Shown here one piece after another: positions 1-8,515 of a stretch of DNA of 64,000 nt (position 1 is the first letter of the stretch; each line of letters begins with the position of its first letter). The DNA lies in contig NZ_JAGSHT010000010.1 of NCBI RefSeq assembly GCF_019947135.1, positions 186,001 through 250,000 on the forward strand, read 5' to 3'. The position numbers were made by a program, and so were the translations under genes. A model generated the notes under the pieces. That model saw only the letters and a program-made list of their open reading frames with translations. It had not been told where the DNA came from and searched no databases. The DNA comes from Occultella gossypii. GTDB lineage: Bacteria; Actinomycetota; Actinomycetes; Actinomycetales; Beutenbergiaceae.

Positions 1-1962
1 CGTCGTCTCATCGCAGAACCGATCAGACAGGTCGATCAGGTTGACTCCCGGCGGCGGCGCGCCCGCGGCCGCGGCCATGAGCGGGTCCGGCGGCAGCGAG
101 ATCGCCCGGTCGGTCGCGCAGTCCAGCGGATCATCGGTCAGCGCGAGGCAATCGGGCACGTTCTCGCCCTGGGTCCGTGGGACAGCCGCGATCACATGGA
201 CCTGGTGACCCTGCTCAACCCAGCCGGCCCAGACGGCGGCGAACCCGTCGACGGCCGGATCTGCCATTGGCGTTCCGGCAGGGGACTCGTACTCGTACGC
301 CGAGGAGTACGCGGTCGTGACGATGTCCGTGATCTCCGGGTGCGCGGCCAGCTCCGCCGTGACCGCGGCAACCCATTCCTCACACAGAACTCGAGCCTCG
401 TTCGTTTGCTCGCTGGGCAGTGTCCGGACAGCTTCGGAGGCGGGACAGCTCGTCTTGGTGTACGTGTGCACGCGCCAGTTCCGCTCCTGGCCGATGGTGT
501 CCAGTGCCGTGAACCATTGGGTCGCATGCGAGTCTCCAACGATCGCGATGACCCGCTCTGGGTTCGGGTCCGTGCTCCCGATCGTGCAGGTGTCGATCGC
601 GGCGGACGTCAGCCCTTGCTGGCATCCGCGGTAGGGCGGATCAGTGTTCTGCTGGGAGACCACTTCCGGCGCCGGCACCACAGGTCCCTCACCGATGACG
701 GATGCGCACCCGCTGTCCGTCCCGATCGCGGCGGGACCGAAGCAGTCCGTACCCGACGCTTCCTGGAACTGGATCCTGGCCTGTTCCTCACGCACGGACA
801 GCGACGAATTGATCCCGAGTCCCATGGCAACGACGACGACCATCCCAACCGCCGCGAACTGATAGGCATGCGACCTCGCCCCGGCCATCCAGCCAGTACC
901 CCGGAACCGGTCCTCGACGAGCGTCTTCGTCCCCCACGCGAGCACGATCGTGACCGCCGCGATGACGACCTTCTGCCAGGCCACAAGAGTCGTCCCCGTG
1001 ACGTACGGTACGACGACGATGATCGGCCAGTGCCACAGGTAGACCGAGTAGGAGATGTCGCCGACGAACTCCATCGGGCGCCGTGACAACCACCGCCCGG
1101 CACTCCACCAATGCGGCGTGGCGCCGGCCAGCATCACGGCGGCAGCCCCGAGGGTCGGGACTCCCGCGAGCCACCCGGGAAACTGCGTGGCGCCGTCGTA
1201 GACGAAAGCGCTGAACACGATCGCGGCAAGTCCGACGAGACCGATCACGGGGGCCCACCGCCGCGGGAGCCGCAGCGGCAAGAGTGCCAACAATGCGCCG
1301 ATCACGAACTCCCAGACTCGTGTCGGCGTCACGAAGTAGGCCGCGGACTGGTCCTGCGACGTCTGCACCACCGACCAGACCAAGGAGGCGACCCCGACCG
1401 TCCCGAGCACCGTGGCGAGAACCCTGCGTGGCGATCCCGTCGCACTCGAGTGTCGGAGCACGCCGACCGTGAGCAGCACCAGCAACGGCCAGAACACGTA
1501 GAACTGCTCCTCGACGGACAGCGACCAGAAGTGCTGCGCGACGGTTGGCACGTTGCCCTGGGCCATGTAGTCGACTGCGTCCGAGGCCAGCACCCAGTTC
1601 TGTACGTAGAGCGCGCTGGCACCGATCTGTCTGGCGGTCTGGCCCCAGAGGGTCTCCGGCACCCACAGCACCGTCGCCAGCGCCGAGACGGCGAGGACGA
1701 GCAGAGAGGCGGGCAACAGCCGTCGGATCCGGCGGGCCCAAAAGTTGAGCAAGGAGAGCGTGCCGCTGCGCTCGACCTCACGATAGATGTGTGCGGTGAT
1801 CAGGAATCCGGATATGACGAAGAACACATCGACGCCGACGTATCCACCTGGCAGGCGCAGTGGCCAGAGGTGATAGGCGACGACGAGGCCCACCGCTACT
1901 GCGCGCAAACCCTGGATCTCAGGGCGGAACCCGCCTCGGCCTTTGGCTCGTTCCGCCTGCAC
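1..1962 (-). CDS. Membrane O-acyltransferase with C-terminal SGNH domain (OafA/YrhL type), C-terminus off the window
   Basis: This is an acyltransferase-3 family membrane enzyme fused to a periplasmic SGNH hydrolase-like domain, the layout of proteins that O-acetylate surface polysaccharides or peptidoglycan. The N-terminus shows the family motif IQGLRAVAV with His31, then DVFFVISGFLIT, ARRIRRLLPA and QHFWSLSVEEQFY, with about ten hydrophobic segments to residue ~370. The SGNH part has the nucleophile block IVGDSHATQW near residue 470. The reading frame is open to base 1 (654 codons, ending in DRFCDETT), so the Asp-x-x-His block lies beyond the edge. The start is GTG at 1960-1962, chosen for the GGAGGA ribosome site at 1973-1978. 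It is divergent from the ABC exporter, which suggests that it acetylates the same polymer. The family is certain; the acetylated substrate is inferred. Confidence 0.9.
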   Translation of the reverse strand, partial: MQAERAKGRGGFRPEIQGLRAVAVGLVVAYHLWPLRLPGGYVGVDVFFVISGFLITAHIYREVERSGTLSLLNFWARRIRRLLPASLLVLAVSALATVLWVPETLWGQTARQIGASALYVQNWVLASDAVDYMAQGNVPTVAQHFWSLSVEEQFYVFWPLLVLLTVGVLRHSSATGSPRRVLATVLGTVGVASLVWSVVQTSQDQSAAYFVTPTRVWEFVIGALLALLPLRLPRRWAPVIGLVGLAAIVFSAFVYDGATQFPGWLAGVPTLGAAAVMLAGATPHWWSAGRWLSRRPMEFVGDISYSVYLWHWPIIVVVPYVTGTTLVAWQKVVIAAVTIVLAWGTKTLVEDRFRGTGWMAGARSHAYQFAAVGMVVVVAMGLGINSSLSVREEQARIQFQEASGTDCFGPAAIGTDSGCASVIGEGPVVPAPEVVSQQNTDPPYRGCQQGLTSAAIDTCTIGSTDPNPERVIAIVGDSHATQWFTALDTIGQERNWRVHTYTKTSCPASEAVRTLPSEQTNEARVLCEEWVAAVTAELAAHPEITDIVTTAYSSAYEYESPAGTPMADPAVDGFAAVWAGWVEQGHQVHVIAAVPRTQGENVPDCLALTDDPLDCATDRAISLPPDPLMAAAAGAPPPGVNLIDLSDRFCDETT

Positions 1963-1972
1963 GCCCAGCTGT

Positions 1973-1978
1973 CCTCCA
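1973..1978 (-). promoter_or_regulatory. Ribosome binding site fixing the acyltransferase start
   Basis: GGAGGA on the minus strand lies ten bases before GTG 1962. The frame stays open upstream with no ATG, so this site decides the start. Confidence 0.6.
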
Positions 1979-2143
1979 CGTTGTCGTATTCCTGGGCGAG
2001 CATAGCCCGCGGCACACCGTGGCCAGCCGCCTGCGGCATCGGGGCCTTCGGTTCGTCCTATCCTTGAGTGCTGGCCGCCGCTAGTCGAGTGCTGGCCGCA
2101 GCGCCGCAGTCCGGATCCCGACGTCACCGAGAGAGAGCCATCC

Positions 2144-3001
2144 ATGGCGAGTGTCACCGCGACCACCGCGCCGGCCGATGAACTCCATGTCTACGAGCCG
2201 CACAAAGCTGGCCTGCCGAAGTTGGGCCCCTACTTCAGGCAGCTCTGGTCCCGCCGGCAGTTCGCCGCCGAGTTCTCCCGCGCGGGGATCCGCGCAGCGA
2301 ACACGCAGACTCTCTTCGGTCAGCTCTGGCTGGTCCTCAACCCGACGCTCCTCGCGCTGGTCTATTACGTTCTCGTGAGCGTGCTCCGCCGGAACGCCGG
2401 CGGGATCGAGACCTTGGCACACATCACCTGCGGGCTCTTCCTCTTCTACTTCGTCTCGGGCAGCATCAGCCAGGGAGCTCAGTCCGTGACTGGTGGCGGG
2501 AAGCTCATCATGAACATGAACTTCCCCAGGTTGCTGCTGCCGTTCGCGGCTGTGCGGACGGCGTTCTTCCGGTTCCTGCCGACGCTGCCGGTCTACTTCC
2601 TCATCCACATCCTCGCCGGTGGGGTTTGGAGTCCGCAGATGCTGCTCGCGGTCGTGTTCCTCGGGCTGACCGTCATCTTCTGCATCGGGATGGCCGCGAT
2701 CTTCGCGACCGTCCAGGTCTACTTCCGGGACACCTCGAGCTTTCTGCCCTACCTCCTGCGCATCTGGCTGTACCTCTCGCCGGTGCTCTGGTTCGCCGAC
2801 GAAGCCCCGGAGCAGTTCAAAGACCTCATGGTGCTCAATCCGCTGTATTCGCTGATCGGCAGTTGGACCGACCTGCTGCTGCGCGGGATCATCCCCGAAC
2901 CGAAGATGTGGTTCGCCGCACTGGCTTGGGCGGTCGTCGCGTTCGTGGGCGGATCACTGCTGTTCATGTCTAGGGAGCGTGAGTTCACTGTCCGTCTCTG
3001 A
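2144..3001 (+). CDS. ABC-2 type polysaccharide/teichoic acid export permease (Wzm/TagG-like)
   Basis: This is the 285-residue membrane half of an ABC-2 exporter that moves undecaprenyl-linked polysaccharide or teichoic acid outward across the membrane. Residues 30-60 carry the amphipathic re-entry stretch typical of the family (LWSRRQFAAEFSRAGIRAANTQTLFGQLW), followed by about six hydrophobic segments and the late motif LYLSPVLWFADEAPE. The ATG at 2144 follows a purine-rich GAGAGAGA. The end overlaps the ATPase gene by 23 bases, so the two form one translational unit. Length matches Wzm/TagG (about 260-290). Whether the cargo is teichoic acid or a neutral polysaccharide cannot be told from this gene. 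Confidence 0.9.
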   Translation: MASVTATTAPADELHVYEPHKAGLPKLGPYFRQLWSRRQFAAEFSRAGIRAANTQTLFGQLWLVLNPTLLALVYYVLVSVLRRNAGGIETLAHITCGLFLFYFVSGSISQGAQSVTGGGKLIMNMNFPRLLLPFAAVRTAFFRFLPTLPVYFLIHILAGGVWSPQMLLAVVFLGLTVIFCIGMAAIFATVQVYFRDTSSFLPYLLRIWLYLSPVLWFADEAPEQFKDLMVLNPLYSLIGSWTDLLLRGIIPEPKMWFAALAWAVVAFVGGSLLFMSREREFTVRL

Positions 3002-3887
3002 TCCCCGATCGACGTCAGAATCGACGACCGCTGAGGCACCGGCCGAAACCATCATCCCTGCCGATGTGACAGCCGATCCGGTGCCCGAGGTCCCAGCCAA
3101 GCGATCGGTGACGCCCACCGAGCCTCCGGTCGTGTCCGTTCAGAACGTCTCCATCACCTACAGGACTACGTTCGAGGCCGCGCCCACGCTCAAGAGCACC
3201 ATCGTCCGCCTCGGCCGGGGGGAACGGCAGGTGAAGGTCGTCGACGCGATCAAGGACATGTCGTTCGACATCAAGCCAGGTACGTCGGTGGGCATCATCG
3301 GGGCGAACGGAGCCGGGAAGTCGACGCTGATGCGCGCACTTGCCGGAGTCTTGCCTCCCAGCCAGGGACGCATCGAGGTCCGGGGTCGGATCAGCGCGCT
3401 CCTCGCCCTCGGCGTCGGGTTCAATCCGAACCTCACCGGACGGGAGAACGTGATTCTGGGCGGCCTCGCGGCCGGACTGTCACGAAGCCAAGTCAACGAA
3501 CGCGCTGCCGAGGTCGCGGAGTTCGCCGAGATCGGCGACTTCATGGATATGCCGATGCGGACGTACTCCTCGGGTATGTATCAACGCCTGGCATTCTCGG
3601 TATCGGTGCACATGGATCCCGACATCCTGCTCGTGGACGAGGCACTCTCGGCCGGTGACGCAAGTTTCAAGGTCAAGGCGACCGCGAAGATGGCCGAACT
3701 CATGGAGGACGCCCGGGCGATGTTCCTGGTGTCCCACTCGCTCGGTTCGATACGCGAGATGTGCAACGAGGTGCTCTGGATCCACAAGGGCAAACTGATC
3801 ATGCAGGGCTCGCCGCGCCGGGCGATCCGCGCGTACACCAACTTCCTCAAGGTGGGCGAGAACGCCTATACCTTCGAGGACCTCTGA
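2979..3887 (+). CDS. ABC transporter ATP-binding protein for polysaccharide export (Wzt/TagH-like)
   Basis: This 302-residue ATPase is the partner of the permease just upstream. Walker A is GANGAGKST (108-116), the signature is YSSGMYQRLAF (196-206), Walker B is DILLVDEAL (215-223) and the switch histidine is in VSHS (251-254). The first 50 residues are a low-complexity Ala/Pro/Thr/Glu extension. The family motif FNPNLTGRENV (148-158) marks it as the Wzt/TagH branch. There is no C-terminal carbohydrate-binding domain of the kind Wzt uses for chain-end recognition, so it resembles TagH-like or short Wzt proteins. Start GTG 2979 is preceded by AGGGAG. Export of the locus's polymer is the expected role. 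Confidence 0.92.
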   Translation: MSSLSVSDPRSTSESTTAEAPAETIIPADVTADPVPEVPAKRSVTPTEPPVVSVQNVSITYRTTFEAAPTLKSTIVRLGRGERQVKVVDAIKDMSFDIKPGTSVGIIGANGAGKSTLMRALAGVLPPSQGRIEVRGRISALLALGVGFNPNLTGRENVILGGLAAGLSRSQVNERAAEVAEFAEIGDFMDMPMRTYSSGMYQRLAFSVSVHMDPDILLVDEALSAGDASFKVKATAKMAELMEDARAMFLVSHSLGSIREMCNEVLWIHKGKLIMQGSPRRAIRAYTNFLKVGENAYTFEDL

Positions 3888-3894
3888 CGGAAAC

Positions 3895-5010
3895 GTGCAC
3901 CAGTTCGATCTGTCCATCATCACCTCGGCGCATGACGTTGCCGACGCCCGGCTGCACCGTCAGGTCGCCGCCCTTAGACGCGCCGGAGTCAGCGTCGAGA
4001 TCCTCGGTCTCGGCGCCATGACGGACGGGCCCCAGGGCGCCCAGGTGCGAGTCTGGCCACGTCGACACGGCCTCCGACGTGCCTGGTTCGCGATGTCCCT
4101 GCCATGGCGGTCGCGAGGCCGCGTGGTGATGGCCTTGGATCCCGACTCATCGTTCGCGTCCTGGTTGGCCGCGAGACTCACCCGGAGGCGGGTTGTCAGC
4201 GACGTTCATGAGGACTATCGCGCCGTCCTCTCGGACCGTGTCTGGGCCCGGGGTATCCGCCGAGTCCCCGCTGCGGTGTGGGCCCGGCTGGGCATCTTCG
4301 CGGCAAGCCACTCCGACGCCGTGATCGTCGCCGATGTCCACCTGTTACCCGAATTGAACAACCGCGTGCTCCTGCGCAACCTCCCGGACCTGGCCATGCT
4401 GCCAGAACCGGCAGTTCCGCAGGCGCCGCCGCGAGCGCTCTACATCGGCGATGTGCGCGCGAGTCGCGGCCTGTTCACGATGCTCGACGCAATCGCCGCC
4501 GCCCCCGGCTGGCGGCTCGAGCTCATCGGTCCCATGGCCGATTCGGACCGGAGCCGGTACGAGGATCGCCTCGCCAGTGACCCCGATCTTGCCTCGCGGG
4601 TGCAATGGCACGACCGGCTCCCACCACAGGAGGCCTGGACAGCGGCGGCTGGTGCGAGTGTCGGGTTGTCGCTGCTGGACGACACGCCGGCGTTCCGGGC
4701 CGCCATGCCGTCCAAGGTCTTCGAATACCTCGCCACGGGTCTTCCAGTACTCACCTCCGCGCTCCCCCGGCCCGCCGAACTCGTCCGCTCCATCGGTGCC
4801 GGGGCTGTGGTCACCGGCGCGGCCGAGGCCGCCGAGGTGCTCGGCCGTTGGGCCGGTGAGCCTGACGACCTGGCCCGAACCCGCGAACGGGTACTCGCCT
4901 GGCGCACGAGCGAACTCGTCGGAGCCAAGCCCACAGCGGACTTCGTCAGCACCGTCACCAGCCTTGTCAACGACACATCCGGAACTGATTCCTCGGGGGA
5001 CAACGAGTGA
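3895..5010 (+). CDS. Glycosyltransferase, GT4-like
   Basis: This 371-residue GT-B fold enzyme is cytoplasmic and should add a sugar to the lipid-linked polymer. The N-terminal half has the opening ITSAHDVADARLHRQVAALR and VSDVHEDY (102-108), the His/Glu motif shared by the DxRVxK group of GTs in this locus. The C-terminal half has LYIGDVRASRGL and the donor-binding motif PSKVFEYLATGLPVL (272-286). It starts at GTG 3895, seven bases after the ATPase stop, and overlaps the next GT by four bases (GTGA), so it is co-transcribed with the exporter. Donor and acceptor are unknown. Confidence 0.85.
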   Translation: MHQFDLSIITSAHDVADARLHRQVAALRRAGVSVEILGLGAMTDGPQGAQVRVWPRRHGLRRAWFAMSLPWRSRGRVVMALDPDSSFASWLAARLTRRRVVSDVHEDYRAVLSDRVWARGIRRVPAAVWARLGIFAASHSDAVIVADVHLLPELNNRVLLRNLPDLAMLPEPAVPQAPPRALYIGDVRASRGLFTMLDAIAAAPGWRLELIGPMADSDRSRYEDRLASDPDLASRVQWHDRLPPQEAWTAAAGASVGLSLLDDTPAFRAAMPSKVFEYLATGLPVLTSALPRPAELVRSIGAGAVVTGAAEAAEVLGRWAGEPDDLARTRERVLAWRTSELVGAKPTADFVSTVTSLVNDTSGTDSSGDNE

Positions 5011-6683
5011 GCACACGCAAGCCACGGCTGGTCATCGTCGTACAGAGCAAGATCACCGGTGATTCCCGCGTGCAGAAGGCCGCGCTATCGGCAGCCCGGG
5101 CAGGCTGGGAGGTCGCCCTGCTCGGCTTCGACGGGATCGGCGGGGAGCCCAGATCCTGGCTCGGACCCGTTCGGGTGATCCGGCGCGGGATCGGGACCGC
5201 GCACCGCGACGCGTACGCTGCCCGGTGGCTCGAGATCCGCGAGCCCCTATTTCCAGGTGCCTATCGTCACTGGTCCGAGCGGGCCAACGCCGGCCGCAGG
5301 CTGAGCCGCCGGATCCGCCGGGAACGCAACCAGCTCCCCCAGGACGGAGGGATCACCGCGATCCTTCGGCGGTCGCTGCTCGAGGCGCGCCTGGTCGCTC
5401 CGCGCCTGACCCACAAGGTCAGGTCCTGGGGGGCCGGCAGCCATCACAGCGCACTCCCGGTCAAGGCTGCCGACGAGGTCACGTGGCGGGAGGATCTGCC
5501 CGCCTTCCTCGACTGGCGGGATGCGTTCGCACCGGCCCTGGTGACACTGGCCCCTGATCTGATCCACTCGAACGACCCTGCGATGATCGGTGTGGCGCAC
5601 GAGGCCGTCTCCGCTCTCCGAGCCCGTGGCCACGCGGTGGGTTGGATCCACGATCTTCACGAACACGTTTCCGCCGTGGACTGGGGCTCGGAGCGGATCA
5701 CAGCCGCCTACGTGGACCACGAGCGCGAGTACATCCAGGCACCCGACGCCCTGGTCACGGTCAGCCCGGAGATCGCGCTGATGCTCGCCGACGAGTACGG
5801 GCTCGATGAGCCACCGGCAGTCGTCCGAAATGCCCCGCTCGCCGATGTAAGCGTCGAGGATGCACCGAGCCTGCGCGAGCGAATCGGGCTGGCCGCGGGC
5901 GTCCCACTGATCGTGAGCAGCGGGTCCGTCGACCCTCGCCGCGGCCTTCACACCGTCGTCGAAGCGTTGGCGACCCTGCCGGACGTGCATCTGGCGATCG
6001 TCACGCGGGAGCCCGAGACCAGCGCCGGTCCGTTGCGTGATCTGCTGAAGAGCGCCGCGGCCCTCGGTGTCCGGGGTCGGGTGCACACCGCGCCCTACGT
6101 CCCGACGTTCCAGATCTCGGCGTATCTGTCCTCGGCCGACATCGGAGTGTTCGCTGGTATCCACTACCCGAACTACGAGGCATCACTGCCGACCAAACTG
6201 ACCGAGTACCTCCACGGGGGCCTGCCACTCCTGGTCAGCGACTTGGCCACACCGTCGGCGTTCGTGCGCGAGCACGGCGTCGGCGAGGTGTTCATCGCCG
6301 AGGACGCCGCCGACCTCTCCCGTGCCGTCAGTGCCCTTCTCGCCGACCTGGCGACCTACCGGGCAGCGATCACCGGGCCGCTGCTCGAGGAACTCTCGTG
6401 GCAGCACCAGGCCACCACGCTGTTGGACCTCTACACCAGCGTCAGCGGGATCGAACCGGAGGCGCCCACGGACCCGACGCCCTGGGAGGTGTCCGAGTCC
6501 GATACCGGTGCGCTCGACCCGTGGCCCGCCCTTGAGCCGGTCCACGATCCGCAGCCCGCCTCGGAGACGGTCGACGATCCGGACCCGGATGCCGACGAGA
6601 TCGATGCGGACGACGAGGTCGACGCCCTACGTCACCCGGAGGGCGCGCAACCCCGCCTGGAGGCCGTTGAGGATCGCGGCTGA
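5007..6683 (+). CDS. Glycosyltransferase, GT4-like with acidic C-terminal tail
   Basis: This 558-residue GT-B enzyme belongs to the DxRVxK group found repeatedly in this locus: GDSRVQKAAL at 18-27, WIHDLHEHVS at 213-222, and the donor-site stretch SLPTKLTEYLHGGLPLLVSD (393-412). After residue ~475 the catalytic domain ends and about 80 residues of Asp/Glu/Pro-rich sequence follow, predicted disordered. This tail is absent from the paralogues at 11037 and 12617. It starts at GTG 5007 in a GTGA overlap with the previous GT. The last 57 bases overlap, tail to tail, with the minus-strand gene ending at 6627. Donor unknown. Confidence 0.85.
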   Translation: MSTRKPRLVIVVQSKITGDSRVQKAALSAARAGWEVALLGFDGIGGEPRSWLGPVRVIRRGIGTAHRDAYAARWLEIREPLFPGAYRHWSERANAGRRLSRRIRRERNQLPQDGGITAILRRSLLEARLVAPRLTHKVRSWGAGSHHSALPVKAADEVTWREDLPAFLDWRDAFAPALVTLAPDLIHSNDPAMIGVAHEAVSALRARGHAVGWIHDLHEHVSAVDWGSERITAAYVDHEREYIQAPDALVTVSPEIALMLADEYGLDEPPAVVRNAPLADVSVEDAPSLRERIGLAAGVPLIVSSGSVDPRRGLHTVVEALATLPDVHLAIVTREPETSAGPLRDLLKSAAALGVRGRVHTAPYVPTFQISAYLSSADIGVFAGIHYPNYEASLPTKLTEYLHGGLPLLVSDLATPSAFVREHGVGEVFIAEDAADLSRAVSALLADLATYRAAITGPLLEELSWQHQATTLLDLYTSVSGIEPEAPTDPTPWEVSESDTGALDPWPALEPVHDPQPASETVDDPDPDADEIDADDEVDALRHPEGAQPRLEAVEDRG

Positions 6684-7043
6684 ACGATTCAGCCGACCGG
6701 CCCGCCACGCCAGCGGGACGGCGTCGGCGTCCAGAGCGACGATGACATCGGCGGACTCCAGAGCGCCAAGCGCTGCAGGGTTCCGGGCGCCGGCCCGCTC
6801 GAATCCCGCGGCATTGCTTCGGCGGAGCAGCACGTCGACAATATGACGCGGTGCCCGCTTGGCCGTCACCTTGCGCAGTGGTCGCAGCGGGCTCGCCGAG
6901 ACGACGATGACATCGACGCCCTCGATGGGCGCCGAACCGGCCAGCACCACGCACACGCGGACGTCGTCGGGCGCCTGCCGCACGAACTCCGGCACCGCGG
7001 CGGCACCATCCACTGCGCCGACCAGGAGCACGATCGACCTCAT
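6627..7043 (-). CDS. Small Rossmann-like protein, stand-alone version of a GT C-terminal domain
   Basis: This 138-residue protein has no family I can name. It opens with a beta-strand/glycine pattern (MRSIVLLVGAVDGAAAV), has a second strand region VCVVLAGSAPIEGVDVIVVS, and ends with SADVIVALDADAVPLAWRAG. Order and motifs resemble the ~200-residue C-terminal domain of the GT at 17408-19225 (VLVLANSPSG..., VRVLDIQRATSRLPL, TDVFYADSESLAIAWRLA). It overlaps the upstream GT at 7040 by four bases (ATGA), so the two are translated together, just as the fused version follows a paralogue of that GT. It may bind a nucleotide or assist the GT. Alternatively it is the remnant of a longer GT whose catalytic part was lost. 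Confidence 0.7.
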   Translation of the reverse strand: MRSIVLLVGAVDGAAAVPEFVRQAPDDVRVCVVLAGSAPIEGVDVIVVSASPLRPLRKVTAKRAPRHIVDVLLRRSNAAGFERAGARNPAALGALESADVIVALDADAVPLAWRAGRLNRSAAILNGLQAGLRALRVT

Positions 7044-8404
7044 CCGCGTGACTCCGACGGCGTCGTGGCCACATCCCGGAGCACCCGGAGCCGCGGTGCG
7101 AGCTGGCGGTCCCGGCGGAAACGGTCGGCGTACGCCCGGGCGGCGTCCCGCTGGGTCGCGTCAGCCGTCTGGGAGAGCTGCCAGCCGCGCCCGAGCGCCG
7201 CCGCGATCGCGGACGCGTCGATCGACTCGGTGGCGGTCCACAACGGATGGCCGTCCAGGACCGACGTCGCAGCACTCCTGGCGTCGTGGACGGAGACGAT
7301 CGGTTTACCGGTGGCGAGGTACTCGAACACCTTGCCGCTGGTCACATAGCGGCCGGCGCCCAGCGCCAGGACGAGCACGTCGACCCGGGAGTAGTAGTCG
7401 CCGACGTCCTGCTTGGGCACGGGACCGTCGTACGAGACCCCGATGGCACGCCCGCGCTCGATCGTTGCCAGCATCTCCGGATCCGGGACCGCGAAGTACC
7501 CGAGATAGCCCGCCAGCGAGAGGGTCGCGTGCGGCGGCAGCGATCCACGGCGTTTCGCCAGCTCCCAACCGTCGATGAGTGCCGCCAGTGGCACCATGCG
7601 GGTCATGGTGCCGAGGTACCCGAACCGCGGATGCGACCGGTCGCCGTCGCCGACCGTCATGGGCGACACTGCCGCACCCCGAGTCTCGGTGCCCGGCTCG
7701 TCGCCGCCGAGAAGTTCGGGATCCCAGCCGTTTGCGACGACGTGCATCCGATCCGCGTGCACTCGATAGCGGTCCGCATGCCAGTCGCGGATCGGCGCGT
7801 TCACGAACCAGATCTCACGAGCCCGCGCGATGAGGCGATCCTCCCATCGCCCGACTCTCGAGCGATGACTCGCCAGGGTCACGCCCGAGAACACATCGAG
7901 GGTCCATGCGTCGCGATAGTCGAGCACATAGGGCACCCCCTCCTCGAAGAGGGCGTCCGCCGCAGCGAAGGTCACATAGGGGTTCGCGGTCGCCAGCACC
8001 AGATCCACCGGGTCGGTCTCCTGGATGCGGCGGGCGGCTCTCTCCAGCGGCGCACGCCACGGACCGTATCCACGCTCGGGGAACGTCACGGTGTCCAGGG
8101 CCGCGCGCCACCGGTGCCATACCTGCGGCAGGTGCGCACGGAGCCACGAGTAGGTGCGGATATCCGCATCCTGCGCCGGCCACTCGAACGGGACCCGGAC
8201 CACGTCGATGCTCGGGTCGATCTGGGACTCCAGAGATGGATCGGTACCCGTGTACTGCTCGAACGTGTCCCGACCTGCAGTGAGCACCGTCACCCGCCAG
8301 CCCGACCTTGCGAACTCGTTCGCCGTGGCCAGCGCCCGATACACGCCGCCGCCGCGGCACGGCGGATAGCCCCACGCAACGTAGAGAAGGTGAGGTTGCG
8401 TCAC
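7040..8404 (-). CDS. Glycosyltransferase, GT4-like (paralogue of the enzyme at 16095)
   Basis: This is a 454-residue GT-B enzyme. It opens with HLLYVAWGYPPCRGGGVYRA, a family 4 acceptor-domain start, then shows LATANPYVTFAAADAL and LDYRDAWTLD in the middle and SGKVFEYLATGKPIVSVHD near residue 365. The enzyme at 16095-17411 is a clear paralogue (FPPSRASGVFRPLAMANHL, LATGNPWSAFEAGRI, LDYRDSWTLNQF, AGKTYEYMATGRPIVAIHS). It is transcribed away from the GT pair at 8516 and leads into the 138-residue gene. Sugar specificity is unknown. Confidence 0.87.
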   Translation of the reverse strand: MTQPHLLYVAWGYPPCRGGGVYRALATANEFARSGWRVTVLTAGRDTFEQYTGTDPSLESQIDPSIDVVRVPFEWPAQDADIRTYSWLRAHLPQVWHRWRAALDTVTFPERGYGPWRAPLERAARRIQETDPVDLVLATANPYVTFAAADALFEEGVPYVLDYRDAWTLDVFSGVTLASHRSRVGRWEDRLIARAREIWFVNAPIRDWHADRYRVHADRMHVVANGWDPELLGGDEPGTETRGAAVSPMTVGDGDRSHPRFGYLGTMTRMVPLAALIDGWELAKRRGSLPPHATLSLAGYLGYFAVPDPEMLATIERGRAIGVSYDGPVPKQDVGDYYSRVDVLVLALGAGRYVTSGKVFEYLATGKPIVSVHDARSAATSVLDGHPLWTATESIDASAIAAALGRGWQLSQTADATQRDAARAYADRFRRDRQLAPRLRVLRDVATTPSESRG

Positions 8405-8457
8405 GTCGTGGTCTTTCGGTCGGCGGGCCCGGCGTGGGTTCGATTCCCGGCCATCGT

Positions 8458-8463
8458 TACAAT
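8458..8463 (+). promoter_or_regulatory. Candidate -10 box of the 8516-19225 GT operon
   Basis: TACAAT lies about 52 bases before the ATG at 8516, in the 111-base divergent gap. No convincing -35 box is seen. It would drive the long plus-strand run from 8516 to 19225, where gaps between genes are 15 bases or less. Confidence 0.35.
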
Positions 8464-8515
8464 AGCGTGGCCGTGAGAGCAGGAGCGTGCCGCATCCTGA
8501 TCACCAGGAAGGGAA

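Noticed and set aside
8434-8453. tRNA-like T-arm string (GGGTTCGATTCCCGG) upstream of the GT at 8516
   Set aside because: Only three T-stem pairs can form, and no acceptor, D or anticodon stems can be built around it, so it is not a tRNA or an obvious attachment site.
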